The notes beneath the pieces were generated by a model. The model saw only the letters and a list, made by a program, of their open reading frames with translations. It searched no databases and was not told the DNA's origin. Made by a program: the position numbers and the translations under genes. Shown in pieces: positions 8,427-16,553 of a stretch of DNA of 64,000 nt. How positions within the stretch are numbered: the stretch's first letter is position 1; the number at the start of each line of letters is the position of its first letter. The DNA comes from Lacipirellula limnantheis (GTDB lineage Bacteria > Planctomycetota > Planctomycetia > Pirellulales > Lacipirellulaceae), in the NCBI RefSeq assembly GCF_007746075.1, contig NZ_CP036339.1, forward strand, positions 5,795,786 to 5,859,785, written 5' to 3'.

Positions 8427-9791
8427 CTACGCGATTTCACCTAGTTGCCAGCCGTCTCGGTAGGCGCGATGGATCAGCGGGTCGGCTTCGGGGGCGTTGG
8501 TGCAGCGCAGCGCGTCGGCGTCCCACTCCAGCTTTTTGCCGAGGCGGAACGCGAGGTTGCCGAGGTGGTTCGCTTCGGTGAGGCAGCCGGCATACTCGAA
8601 GTTGCAGGTGGTCGGATCGCCCGTTTTGCAGGCGTGGATCCACTCGGCCCAGTGTCCCTTCGACGGCGGAATAAAGGGCGCCGGCCGCTGGAAATTGGCG
8701 AACTCCTGCTGGGGCAGCAGCATGTGGCGGCCGTAGTCGGAGAGCAGCATGCCGCGATCGCCGATGAACAATACCCCGTCGTTCCAAGCGGGAATGCCCC
8801 ACTGGAGAATCTCCGGCCGCTCGACCCCTTGGTACCAGGTGAGCGTGAGTCCAGGTTGCCCCTGGCGGGGTCCGTACTCGTACGTCACCTGCATCGAGGC
8901 GGGCGCGAGCTCCGCATGGGGCTCGGGCCCCTTGGCCTCGATCGTCAGCGGGTGCTTCAGGTCGAGGGCCCAGAACGGCAAGTCGATCCAGTGGCTTCCC
9001 AAATCGGACATCGTGCCGTTGCCGAAATCCCACCAGCGGTACCACTTGGGCCCGGGCAAATAGACGTTGTTGAAAGGACGCTCGGGCGCGGGGCCGAGCC
9101 ACAGATCCCAATCGACCTCGGCCGGAATCGGATCGACCGCCGTTGGACGCTCCTGCACATCGACGATGTCGCCGTGGAGTTTGGCCTCCGCGGGCGTCTG
9201 GCGGCCCCACGCGCGGGAGACCCAGACGTGGACTTCGCGCACCGGGCCGATCGCATCCGACTGGATGAGCTCGACAACGCGGCGGTAGTTGTCGTCGGCG
9301 TGGATCTGGGTCCCCATCTGCGTGGCGACGCGAGCCTTGCGAGCTGCTTCGCGAATGACGCGGGCTTCCCAGATGCCGTGGGTGAGGGGCTTTTCGCAGT
9401 AGACGTGCTTGCCAAGCTGCAGCGCGGGGAGGGTGGCGAAGGCGTGCGTGTGCTCGGCCGTGCTGACGACGACGGCGTCGAAGAGATCGGGCTCGTCGTA
9501 CAAGCGGCGGAAATCGCGGAACTGCTTCGCCTGCGGGTGGAGCTTGGCGGCTTGGTCGAGGCTGGCCCGGTTCACGTCGCAGAGGGCCACGATATTCTCG
9601 CCGGCAACCTCGCCCATGTTCGCGGCGCCGCGTCCGCCGCAACCGATGATGGCGATGTTGAGCTTGCCATTGGCGCTGGCCGCACGCAAGAACGCCGGGG
9701 CCGCGAAGGCCGCCATGCCGCCGGCGGCGCCAACGCCAAGAAACTTGCGGCGGGAGAGAGATCCAGACGAGAGATTCTTGACGGCAGACAT
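8427..9791 (-). CDS. Gfo/Idh/MocA-family oxidoreductase, Tat-exported
   Basis: A 454-residue protein starting MSAVKNLSSGSLSRRKFLG, with a clear twin-arginine motif, followed by a Rossmann fold (IAIIGCGGRGAANMG), the CEKPLTHGIWEARVI motif typical of the family, and a C-terminal alpha/beta domain. Family members oxidise or reduce sugars, inositols or their derivatives with NAD(P); Tat export implies folding with the cofactor before export. The Lys of the EKP motif is present. The substrate cannot be read from sequence. It is flanked on both sides by palindromic repeats and transcribed away from the neighbouring DUF1501 gene. Confidence 0.9.
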   Translation of the reverse strand: MSAVKNLSSGSLSRRKFLGVGAAGGMAAFAAPAFLRAASANGKLNIAIIGCGGRGAANMGEVAGENIVALCDVNRASLDQAAKLHPQAKQFRDFRRLYDEPDLFDAVVVSTAEHTHAFATLPALQLGKHVYCEKPLTHGIWEARVIREAARKARVATQMGTQIHADDNYRRVVELIQSDAIGPVREVHVWVSRAWGRQTPAEAKLHGDIVDVQERPTAVDPIPAEVDWDLWLGPAPERPFNNVYLPGPKWYRWWDFGNGTMSDLGSHWIDLPFWALDLKHPLTIEAKGPEPHAELAPASMQVTYEYGPRQGQPGLTLTWYQGVERPEILQWGIPAWNDGVLFIGDRGMLLSDYGRHMLLPQQEFANFQRPAPFIPPSKGHWAEWIHACKTGDPTTCNFEYAGCLTEANHLGNLAFRLGKKLEWDADALRCTNAPEADPLIHRAYRDGWQLGEIA

Positions 9792-10030
9792 CTTGCGGCC
9801 TCTCGGTAGCGAGTCGGCTTTGCACAAGCCATCTGCGGGAGGCGTCTCCGACGCCGATATCGTTTACCACCACGAGCCGCGGTGGTCGCTCAACGCAGCA
9901 TCGGGGTCAGAGACCCCTCCCACAGTTTCTTCGTGTGCAAAGCCGATGTGAGTTGGAAAAGTGATCGACAAACAGATTCAGCTCGGCAACCAGCTGGCAG
10001 CCATGACTCGATCCAGGGCACTAGGAATCT

Positions 10031-10225
10031 AACCGCCAAGGTTCGCCAAGGAAACATGGGTAGGATTTGAAGGACGACGAGCACGACGGAAGATCAGAGA
10101 AGAAAGTGAGAAAACGAATTTTCGCTAATCGGCGCTAATAAATCTCCATTAGTGAAGATTAGCGCTGATTAGCGTTCCCAAAGTCCCCCGCATTTCCTCG
10201 GCGAACCTTGGCGTCCTTGGCGGTT
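10031..10225. repeat. Nested palindromic repeat, CGCCAAGG outer and ATTAGCG inner arms
   Basis: The outer arms AACCGCCAAGGTTCGCCAAGG (from 10031) and CCTTGGCGTCCTTGGCGGTT (10206-10225) are of the same type as the outer arms at 8184-8403. The inner palindrome is different: CGCTAATCGGCGCTAAT (10123-10139) against ATTAGCGCTGATTAGCG (10158-10174), with one mismatch. Most of the 459-base gap 9792-10250, between two minus-strand genes, is this element; I see no gene in it. Confidence 0.8.
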
Positions 10226-10250
10226 AATCTTTGCCCTTTCAGTCTCCTGA

Positions 10251-12044
10251 CTACTCAATTACAGCCGCTTTCACTTCCTGCCGCTCGTCTTCCGCGGCGA
10301 CGACGTCGCAGAAGCCGATCATCATCTCGTCCCAACTTTGTTCGCCCCAATGAACCGTGGCGTCCGGGTCGGGATTCGATGGATTGCCCTTGGAGTTGTC
10401 GTACGCCGCAGTGCATACGACCTCGGTCCCTTTCGGCAGGAACTTCGGTTTGGCGAGCTCGTAGCTCAGCTGCCAGTTGAAGTCGTACTTCGGGACGTCG
10501 AGTAGCACCTCGCGTTTGCCGTCGGCGTAGACCGCCTCATACCGGAAGGCTTTGCCCCGGAGGTGCATGTGGGGCATCATCCGCAGGATGAACAGGTCCT
10601 TTGGCGCTTTGACTTGCGCCACCACTTCGTAATTGTCGGATCCCGGCGGAATCTCGAAGCGGGGATTCACGATGGCCACCCCCTCAACCAGGCTTTTCAC
10701 TTGGTCCGCCTCGGTGAACGTCACGCCGATGTAGCTGAGGTCGGACTGGGCGACGCCGTTGGGCGTGTAGTGGAGCTCGAACAGCAGCTTGGAACCTGCC
10801 TTGATAAGCATCGCGCGGCCGTCGCCGAACACGGCCGGCGGACTGCCGGGGGCGTAGCCGACCAACATCTGACGGCGTTCGTGATCCTTGCGCGGGTCGG
10901 AGCCCGGCGGCAGGACGTAAGCGATGATGTGATGCACTACCGCGCGATTGTCGGGCCGCGCCTCGGCCGCGACGACGTACTTGTCCTCGTCCCAACCGGG
11001 ATCGACAACGTAGTACTGATAGTCGACGACCCCCTCGGCCGGCACGTCGAACGGCTTGTCGTTCATGCGGATGACCTGATCGGGGTCGCGGTAGCGCCAC
11101 CCTTCGGCGAATTCGCGTGGAGCGGGCAGGTCGGCCGGGTCGCCCTCGGGGCTGCCGTTCTCAACCCAGGTGCGGATGAGCGTCTTCTCCTCGTCGGAGA
11201 GGCGGGCGTCGTTCTTGAACTCCCCGTGCGCGGGATTGGCTAGCCATGGCGGCATGCGATTCTCGGCGATCACTTCCAGAATCGTCGGCTCCCAACCGAG
11301 CGCGTCGTCGTAGGTCAGCAGCGGGAAGGGAGCGATTTCGCCCGGGCGGTGGCACTCGGCGCACCGGGACTGAAAGATCGGGGCGATGTGCTTCGAGTAG
11401 GTGATCTCGCCCGTGGGCTTGGCGGCCGACATGCGGCCGATCTGGCAGCCGACGGCGGCCGTTTGTGCGAGGCTGACCGGCTTGTCGGCCAGCAGACTAG
11501 TGACCGCGTCGGCCAGGTAGCGGGCGGTCGGTTGTTTGCGCTGGATGCCGATGCCGTATTGGTCGTCGATGGCGCCGGCGTAGCGGATGGTGCGGGACTG
11601 ATCGAGGACAAAGACCTGCGGCGTCCGCTCGGCGCCGAACAGATCGGCGACTTTGTTGCCGGGATCTTTCAGCAGCGGGAAGGTGACCTGCTGCGCCTCG
11701 GCGTAATCGGCCAGCTCGGTGACGCTGTCCTGCCGGTTCGAGTCGATGCCGATGAACCGCACCGACTGATCGGCGAATTCTTTCTGGAGCTGTTCGAGCC
11801 GACCGGCGTAGAGCTTGGCCAGGGGGCACTCGACCCCCAGAAACGCGACGACGACGACGTTGGCCTCGTCGGCGTTGGGCAGCGAGTGCTCCTGGCCGCG
11901 GTAGTCGCGGAGGGTGAAGCCTTCGATTTTGCGGGGGGCGGAGTCGGCGGTCGCCGCCGCCGCTGATGCGACGACCGGCAGAGTCGCCGCCAAGGCCGCC
12001 AGCGCCGCGGCCAGGAGATTCTTTCTGAACGGCAGGATCTTCAT
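10251..12044 (-). CDS. Redoxin - cytochrome c - copper monooxygenase-like three-domain protein
   Basis: A 597-residue protein starting MKILPFRKNLLAAALAALA, an export signal. Residues about 35-185 form a thioredoxin/AhpC-like redoxin domain with a single Cys in FLGVECPLAKLY. A heme motif CAECH follows at 228-232. The rest resembles the copper type II ascorbate-dependent monooxygenase core: HH at 371-372, HMH at 492-494 and a Met-rich DEMMIGF near the C-terminus, matching the His3, His2-Met copper-ligand pattern only in part. The role is likely a periplasmic oxidoreductase in which redoxin and heme feed electrons to copper; the substrate is unknown. The start at 12044 is chosen because earlier in-frame codons lack a signal peptide. 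Confidence 0.8.
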   Translation of the reverse strand: MKILPFRKNLLAAALAALAATLPVVASAAAATADSAPRKIEGFTLRDYRGQEHSLPNADEANVVVVAFLGVECPLAKLYAGRLEQLQKEFADQSVRFIGIDSNRQDSVTELADYAEAQQVTFPLLKDPGNKVADLFGAERTPQVFVLDQSRTIRYAGAIDDQYGIGIQRKQPTARYLADAVTSLLADKPVSLAQTAAVGCQIGRMSAAKPTGEITYSKHIAPIFQSRCAECHRPGEIAPFPLLTYDDALGWEPTILEVIAENRMPPWLANPAHGEFKNDARLSDEEKTLIRTWVENGSPEGDPADLPAPREFAEGWRYRDPDQVIRMNDKPFDVPAEGVVDYQYYVVDPGWDEDKYVVAAEARPDNRAVVHHIIAYVLPPGSDPRKDHERRQMLVGYAPGSPPAVFGDGRAMLIKAGSKLLFELHYTPNGVAQSDLSYIGVTFTEADQVKSLVEGVAIVNPRFEIPPGSDNYEVVAQVKAPKDLFILRMMPHMHLRGKAFRYEAVYADGKREVLLDVPKYDFNWQLSYELAKPKFLPKGTEVVCTAAYDNSKGNPSNPDPDATVHWGEQSWDEMMIGFCDVVAAEDERQEVKAAVIE

Positions 12045-12498
12045 CGAGTGACACCCCATAGCGAAGCAAGATAACGCCTGCGCAGTTGGCCGCGGCACTG
12101 CAGTATAGTGGCGACGCGCGGCACGGGCCAAACCCAAAGCTGCACGAAACTCTTGGCCGGCGGCGCTCTTGGAAGCCAGGCGGGCAAGCGGCTTACGCTT
12201 TTGTCATTCGACGGTCGCGGCCGGGGATTGGCGCCGGATCGCCGCGCAAACAGTTTCTGGAAAAGCCGCCGTAAAACGTACTCAGCCAGACGCATAGCAT
12301 CACTTTTCCGCGGGGGGCTGGCCGCGAAGATTTGGAGTGTATAATTCTGCTCCGCGGTAGTCACCGCGTTGCGTAAGGGGTGGCGACATCGCATAATCCA
12401 TCATGGAGCTTTGTTCGCCTCGCCCGCGGGTCGCAACTGCTCCCCGCTTCTCTGTCGATTCTCAATTTTTAGCCGATCTTTCTGATCTGGAGGTCATC
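12045..12498. other. Divergent intergenic region
   Basis: About 450 bases separate the redoxin gene (minus) from the DUF1559 gene (plus). A perfect TATAAT lies at 12340-12345 on the plus strand, roughly 150 bases before the DUF1559 start, but no good -35 box is found at the usual spacing. I see no convincing gene; short ORFs here have poor composition. Confidence 0.5.
12489..12493 (+). promoter_or_regulatory. Ribosome binding site deciding a GTG start
   Basis: GGAGG is followed after five bases by GTG at 12499. This makes the GTG the likely start of the DUF1559 protein and rejects the ATG at 12403, which would put 32 extra residues before the prepilin-like leader. Confidence 0.7.
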
Positions 12499-13587
12499 GT
12501 GCCTTTGTTCCCTGGGAAGCGTCGTCGTGCGGTGGGATTCACGCTCGTCGAGCTACTGGTGGTGATTGCCATCATTGGCGTGTTGGTGGCTCTGTTGTTG
12601 CCCGCCGTGCAGGCGGCGCGCGAAGCGGCCCGGCGGACGCAGTGCAAAAACCAGGTGAAGCAGATGATGCTTTCGATGCACAACCACGAGTCGGCCAAGA
12701 AGGCCTTCCCCAGTGGCGGCGTGGGACCCTGGCCCGACGTGGCGAAGTACATGAACGGCCCAGGCGGCACGCCGTTTGGCCCCGACAAGCAGGGCGTGAG
12801 CTGGGCCTTCCAGATCCTGCCGTACGTCGAAGGCCAGGCAGTCTATAACATCAAAACGACGGCCCAGCTGGAATCGACAATTGTGCCGATGTATTCGTGC
12901 CCGTCGCGGCGGCCGCCGACGAAGAACCCGGTGACCAACACGTTCTTGATGGACTACGCGGCCGCCGTTCCGGCGCGTACCAGAAATCAACGTACTTCGG
13001 CCGCCGACTGGATGGCCCCGAATGTCGTGTGGGGCATTCGAGGCTGCCAGCTTGCCGGCGATGGCGAGTTTTGGGGGAATACCAGCGGAAGTTACCGTTT
13101 CGAATCCGATATGCAGAACGTGAACACTTCGAATACAAGCTACGTCGGTTACATGGGGGTCATCGTGCGCAGCGATTTCTGCGCCAGCTGCCCTGTGGGT
13201 AAACAAAAGCTCGGTTTCTATTCCAAGATTGGCTTCGAGGATATCACCGACGGGTCGAGCAATACGCTCGTGATCGGCGAAAAGCGGCTCCAGCCGAGCC
13301 TCTACGAAATCGGCGATTGGCACGACGACAAGGGCTGGGCCGACGGCTGGGACCCCGACACGTTGCGTAGCACCCACTGCCCCCCCGCGGCGGACAGAGA
13401 CCTGCCCGGCGGCCAACCGCTGTCGAGCGCCCTGGCCTACTCGTTCGGCGGGGCGCATACCGAGATGTTCAACGCCGGGTTTGCGGATGCCTCGGTGCGA
13501 TCGGTCCGCTACGATGTCGACGTGGAATTGCTAAACAAGCTCGGCCAGCGCGCCGACGGCGAAGACATCGACATGGGAGCTTTCTAG
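12499..13587 (+). CDS. DUF1559 domain protein with prepilin-type N-terminal leader
   Basis: From the GTG start the protein begins MPLFPGKRRRAVGFTLVELL, a type IV prepilin cleavage motif (G|FTLVE) followed by the hydrophobic helix and the AVQAAREAARRTQC segment typical of planctomycete DUF1559 proteins. The C-terminal FGGAHTEMFNAGFADASVR is the H-x9-DG-type motif of the family, with DA in place of DG. Planctomycetes encode many such pseudopilin-like proteins; they are thought to be surface or secretion-related, but none has a firm function. Its stop codon overlaps the start of the next lipoprotein gene, so the genes are co-transcribed. Confidence 0.92.
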   Translation: MPLFPGKRRRAVGFTLVELLVVIAIIGVLVALLLPAVQAAREAARRTQCKNQVKQMMLSMHNHESAKKAFPSGGVGPWPDVAKYMNGPGGTPFGPDKQGVSWAFQILPYVEGQAVYNIKTTAQLESTIVPMYSCPSRRPPTKNPVTNTFLMDYAAAVPARTRNQRTSAADWMAPNVVWGIRGCQLAGDGEFWGNTSGSYRFESDMQNVNTSNTSYVGYMGVIVRSDFCASCPVGKQKLGFYSKIGFEDITDGSSNTLVIGEKRLQPSLYEIGDWHDDKGWADGWDPDTLRSTHCPPAADRDLPGGQPLSSALAYSFGGAHTEMFNAGFADASVRSVRYDVDVELLNKLGQRADGEDIDMGAF

Positions 13588-14021
13588 TGACGCTGAGACA
13601 TGTAGCGACGTTGTGCTTGGCGCTGGCCGTCAGCGCGGCGGCTGGGTGCGGCGGCAGCGACTCTGAGGTTCGCAAGCAAGGCTTCTCGCATGTGCGACTG
13701 CTGACGTCGCTCCACACGCGAGTGACTTCCTCGCTTGGCCGTTATCCAAAGGATGAAGCGGAGTTCAAAGCCGCCCTGGTCCAGGACAACGTTTCGCCCG
13801 AGGCGCTCAAGGTGAACAGCATCGACGACCTGTTCATCTCGGAGCGCGACGGCCAGCCGCTGGTCGTGGTCTACGGCCAACCGCCGGCCGGGTCGGATCT
13901 GGTGGTCTACGAGCAGACCGGCGTGAACGGGATGCGGCAAGTAGGTCACCGCATCGGGGTGATCGAGGAAGTCGACGCGGCGAAGTTCGCGGAGATCGCG
14001 CCGAAAACCGCGGCGAAGTAA
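13587..14021 (+). CDS. Small lipoprotein, paralogue 1, linked to DUF1559
   Basis: A 144-residue protein starting at a GTG that overlaps the preceding TAG stop (TAGTG). The signal MTLRHVATLCLALAVSAAAG ends in a lipobox, AAGC. The body contains a RYPKDEAEFKAAL segment and an ISERDGQPLVVVYGQPP motif. No known enzyme motif is present. The same two segments recur in the next gene, so the two are paralogues. Small lipoproteins of this kind commonly follow DUF1559 genes in planctomycetes, which suggests a partner role at the cell surface; this is inference. Confidence 0.85.
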   Translation: MTLRHVATLCLALAVSAAAGCGGSDSEVRKQGFSHVRLLTSLHTRVTSSLGRYPKDEAEFKAALVQDNVSPEALKVNSIDDLFISERDGQPLVVVYGQPPAGSDLVVYEQTGVNGMRQVGHRIGVIEEVDAAKFAEIAPKTAAK

Positions 14022-14079
14022 ACGCTTCCGCCGCGGTTCCGCCGCCGCATGCCTTGGGGATCTGCCTGGAGGGCCATCG

Positions 14080-14511
14080 ATGTCGACGAGTCGACTGCTC
14101 AACGTCTTGATTTTGCTGCTGGCCACGGCCGCAGGCTGCGGCGGGAAACCGTCGGTGTCGGGTCCGCAGAACGCCGAGGAATTCAAATCCCTGACGACGC
14201 TTTATTATGCGATCGCGCGGAACGGCGAGCGGCCCAAGGACGCGGCTGATTTCAAGCAGCGAATTCAGGGGCCGCTAGCGCCGATGGCCGAGAAGCTAAA
14301 GGTGATCGACGCCGAAGGGCTGTTCACCTCGAAGCGGGACGGCAAGCCGCTGGTGATCGTCTACGGCGCCCCGCCCGCCTCCGCCGGTCCGCAAGAAGTC
14401 GTCATCCACGAGCAGGACGGCGTCGACGGCAAGCGGCTGGTGGGCTTTGCGACGGGGAACGTCGAAGAGGTCGATCAGGCCCGCTTCGACCAGCTGACGC
14501 CGAAGAAATAG
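14080..14511 (+). CDS. Small lipoprotein, paralogue 2, linked to DUF1559
   Basis: A 143-residue protein with the signal MSTSRLLNVLILLLATAAGC (lipobox TAAGC). It shares with its upstream neighbour the RPKDAADFKQRI segment, the FTSKRDGKPLVIVYGAPP motif and the ending NVEEVDQARFDQL, so it is a diverged tandem copy. The spacing from the upstream stop is 58 bases. Function unknown; likely the third gene of the DUF1559 operon. Confidence 0.85.
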   Translation: MSTSRLLNVLILLLATAAGCGGKPSVSGPQNAEEFKSLTTLYYAIARNGERPKDAADFKQRIQGPLAPMAEKLKVIDAEGLFTSKRDGKPLVIVYGAPPASAGPQEVVIHEQDGVDGKRLVGFATGNVEEVDQARFDQLTPKK

Positions 14512-14609
14512 GGCCTTTTAGGGGCCGTTTGGCTCTACTTTGGCGGCCGGCCGCGGCGGCTCGCCAGGCGCCGGCGCTCGTCGCGCGAACCGGTTTTTCG
14601 CGAAAAAAA

Positions 14610-14638
14610 TTGACGGGGACGAACGGCTCCGTTAATCT
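14610..14638 (+). promoter_or_regulatory. Candidate sigma70-type promoter
   Basis: TTGACG at 14610-14615, 17 bases, then TAATCT at 14633-14638, about 210 bases upstream of the PEP-CTERM gene start at 14851. Directly upstream is a perfect palindrome, TTTTTCGCGAAAAA (14594-14607), that might be an operator or part of a terminator for the preceding operon. The rest of the gap 14512-14850 shows no gene. Confidence 0.5.
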
Positions 14639-14850
14639 GCGGAATAGGCGGTGTTTCGCTGCAATCTTTGCAGGCCAGTCAACCGTTTTTGCTCTTCTCC
14701 CGATTCACGTTGGGTATGGGCGCCATCGGGGCGCCGCGACTGGTCTACATCCTCCCGGGCGATACTCCCTGCGACGTTCGCGTCACCTTGGCGGGCGACG
14801 CCGCGTCCTGCGTTCCTTCAACTTTGAGTCGATTGACAGAGGAGATGTCC

Positions 14851-15843
14851 ATGCTGGTCGTGAAACGTCGGTGGTGGCAGGTAGCGGCTCTGGGTTTTTT
14901 GGGGATCGCCCCGCAGACGGCTTCGGCCGCCGGGTGGATGGACGATTTTAATGACGGGAGCATTACGGATAATAATCCGGTGCCGTGGATTACCGATCTA
15001 GGCGGCAGCGGGCTATTCCCGGGCGCCTACGACGCATCGAGCGGCGATCTATTACTGGACCCGTCGGACGATTCGCCGACCCAACAATCGTCGGCATTCG
15101 TGCCGATCGCCCTGGGCGACACCTACATCCGGACGCAGGGCAAGGTATTCCCAGATCCAAACGACCCGCTCAACGACGGCGGCAACCTCGTCGTCACGGC
15201 GCGGGTCAACCCGGAAACGTTGCAGGGTTACCTGATGTACTTCGACGTCGGCGGGAACCTCAACATTCAGGTGCTGGACGGCGGAGCGACGTTTGACATC
15301 GGCACGACCTTCGACGCACCATTCAACGCCAGCTCGGAAGTGGTGATCGAGCTGAACGTCGTTGGCGACCAGCTCAGCGGGTACGTCTGGCTCGCCGACG
15401 ACCCGGCAGGCAAGCCGCTGGAACCGCAGGTGTCGGCTACCGACACTACCTTCTCCGGCCCAGGCCTGGCCGGTCTGGCCTTCGCGGAGGATGAATTCGG
15501 CACCTCGGGCATCTATCGCTACGTCGCGGCGCAGGACACGCCGTTTATCGATTCCAATCCCTCGAACGGCGACTTTGACGGCGACAACGACGTTGATGGG
15601 GCCGACTTCTTGATTTGGCAACGGGGCTTCGGCTCGACCGGCCAGCCCGATGCGACGACCGGCGACGCCGACGATGACGGCGACGTCGACGCCGACGACC
15701 TCGCGCTGTGGACGAGCCATTTCGGCGGCGCCCCGGCCGTGGCGGCCATCGGCGCCGTGCCGGAACCGGCATCGCTCGCTCTGCTCGCCGGCGGAGCGCT
15801 GGCGATCGGCGGGATGCGGCTCCGCCGCCGTCGCAATCGGTAA
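14851..15843 (+). CDS. PEP-CTERM protein with dockerin-like EF-hand pair
   Basis: About 330 residues. The start at 14851 follows AGAGGAG at good spacing; an ATG six bases earlier is possible. A signal peptide (MLVVKRRWWQVAALGFLGIA) precedes a beta-rich domain with FNDGSITDNNPVPW at its start, probably a concanavalin-like lectin fold. Two calcium-loop repeats follow, FDGDNDVDGADFLIWQ and ADDDGDVDADDLALW, forming a dockerin-like pair. The C-terminus is a canonical PEP-CTERM sorting signal: VPEPASLALLAGG, hydrophobic helix, MRLRRRRNR. It is predicted to be exported and processed by an exosortase system encoded elsewhere. Confidence 0.88.
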   Translation: MLVVKRRWWQVAALGFLGIAPQTASAAGWMDDFNDGSITDNNPVPWITDLGGSGLFPGAYDASSGDLLLDPSDDSPTQQSSAFVPIALGDTYIRTQGKVFPDPNDPLNDGGNLVVTARVNPETLQGYLMYFDVGGNLNIQVLDGGATFDIGTTFDAPFNASSEVVIELNVVGDQLSGYVWLADDPAGKPLEPQVSATDTTFSGPGLAGLAFAEDEFGTSGIYRYVAAQDTPFIDSNPSNGDFDGDNDVDGADFLIWQRGFGSTGQPDATTGDADDDGDVDADDLALWTSHFGGAPAVAAIGAVPEPASLALLAGGALAIGGMRLRRRRNR

Positions 15844-15918
15844 GCGGCCACGATCACGTGGCAGACGCCCTGCTAGGCGCCGCGGCAAGTGCCGCTGCCA
15901 GGCACCAGTGACGTTACT

Positions 15919-15953
15919 AGAAGCCCCTGGACGCATGTCGGCCGGGGGCTTCT
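15919..15953 (+). terminator. Hairpin downstream of PEP-CTERM gene
   Basis: AGAAGCCCC (15919-15927) pairs perfectly with GGGGCTTCT (15945-15953) around a 17-base loop, 75 bases after the stop. No T run follows, so it is a probable rather than certain terminator. Confidence 0.5.
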
Positions 15954-16129
15954 GGCGTCATGGGGCGCAAGCAATCCCCGACAGTGATCAGCGACGCCCT
16001 TCTCGGCCGCTGCGGGAGCGTCGATCGTCCCGGCCACGGGTGCATGTCGTCGCAAGCCGATCGTTGTCGCCGGCACTGCCGATCGACTGTCGGAAAGAGG
16101 GGCAGGAGCGCGTTTCCGTTGGCTGCAGC

Positions 16130-16219
16130 GTCATTCTGAACGCAGCGAAGAATCTGGCCTCTCGATGGGCGCTAGATCCTTCGCTGCGCTCAGGATGACA
16201 GCGCTGCGTTCAGGATGAC
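16130..16219. repeat. Palindromic GTCATTCTGAACGCAGCGAAGAATCT-type repeat
   Basis: The left arm begins at 16130 with GTCATTCTGAACGCAGCG. The right arm carries AGATCCTTCGCTGCGCTC followed by AGGATGAC, and a second partial right arm (GCTGCGTTCAGGATGAC) is added in tandem. This is a dispersed palindrome type seen in many bacterial phyla. It lies in the 710-base gap between convergent PEP-CTERM genes (15844-16553), where I find no gene. Confidence 0.7.
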
Positions 16220-16424
16220 AAACGCCACGCTTAACTGGAGCTCGCGCTAGCTAGCTGCCGGAGTGACGCTACAGCGCGAGGCCATGCAAGAATGACGGCA
16301 CAGCTACTCGAAGATCGCGATCGCTGCCGTCTGCAGCTGCCGGTGGACGTCGCCGCCCCTGGCCCGACGTTGCGGCAGGTCCGCAACTCGCTGGCCATCG
16401 GCATGAAGAAAGAAGAAATAGGAC

Positions 16425-16460
16425 GGACCGCGCCCCGCGACGGGACGCAAGGCGCGGTCC
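16425..16460 (-). terminator. Rho-independent-like terminator for the minus-strand PEP-CTERM gene
   Basis: A perfect 10-base stem, GGACCGCGCC (16425-16434) and GGCGCGGTCC (16451-16460). Read on the minus strand the hairpin is followed by a pyrimidine-rich tract (GTCCTATTTCTTCTTTC), and it lies about 95 bases after the stop of the gene at 16554. Confidence 0.6.
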
Positions 16461-16553
16461 GCACAGCGGCGAATTGAAAAGCGAATATTGGTGCCCCCCA
16501 ACCTTCGCCCTTGTTCGCCAGTACAGCACGTTCAAACGACTACTGCATCGTCA

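Noticed and set aside
8445..9809. Plus-strand ORF of 454 residues opposite the oxidoreductase
   Set aside because: It mirrors the coding frame of a strongly supported Gfo/Idh/MocA gene and has no domain of its own.
8184..10225. CRISPR array
   Set aside because: The repeats are inverted palindromes, not regularly spaced direct repeats with unique spacers, and no cas gene is present.
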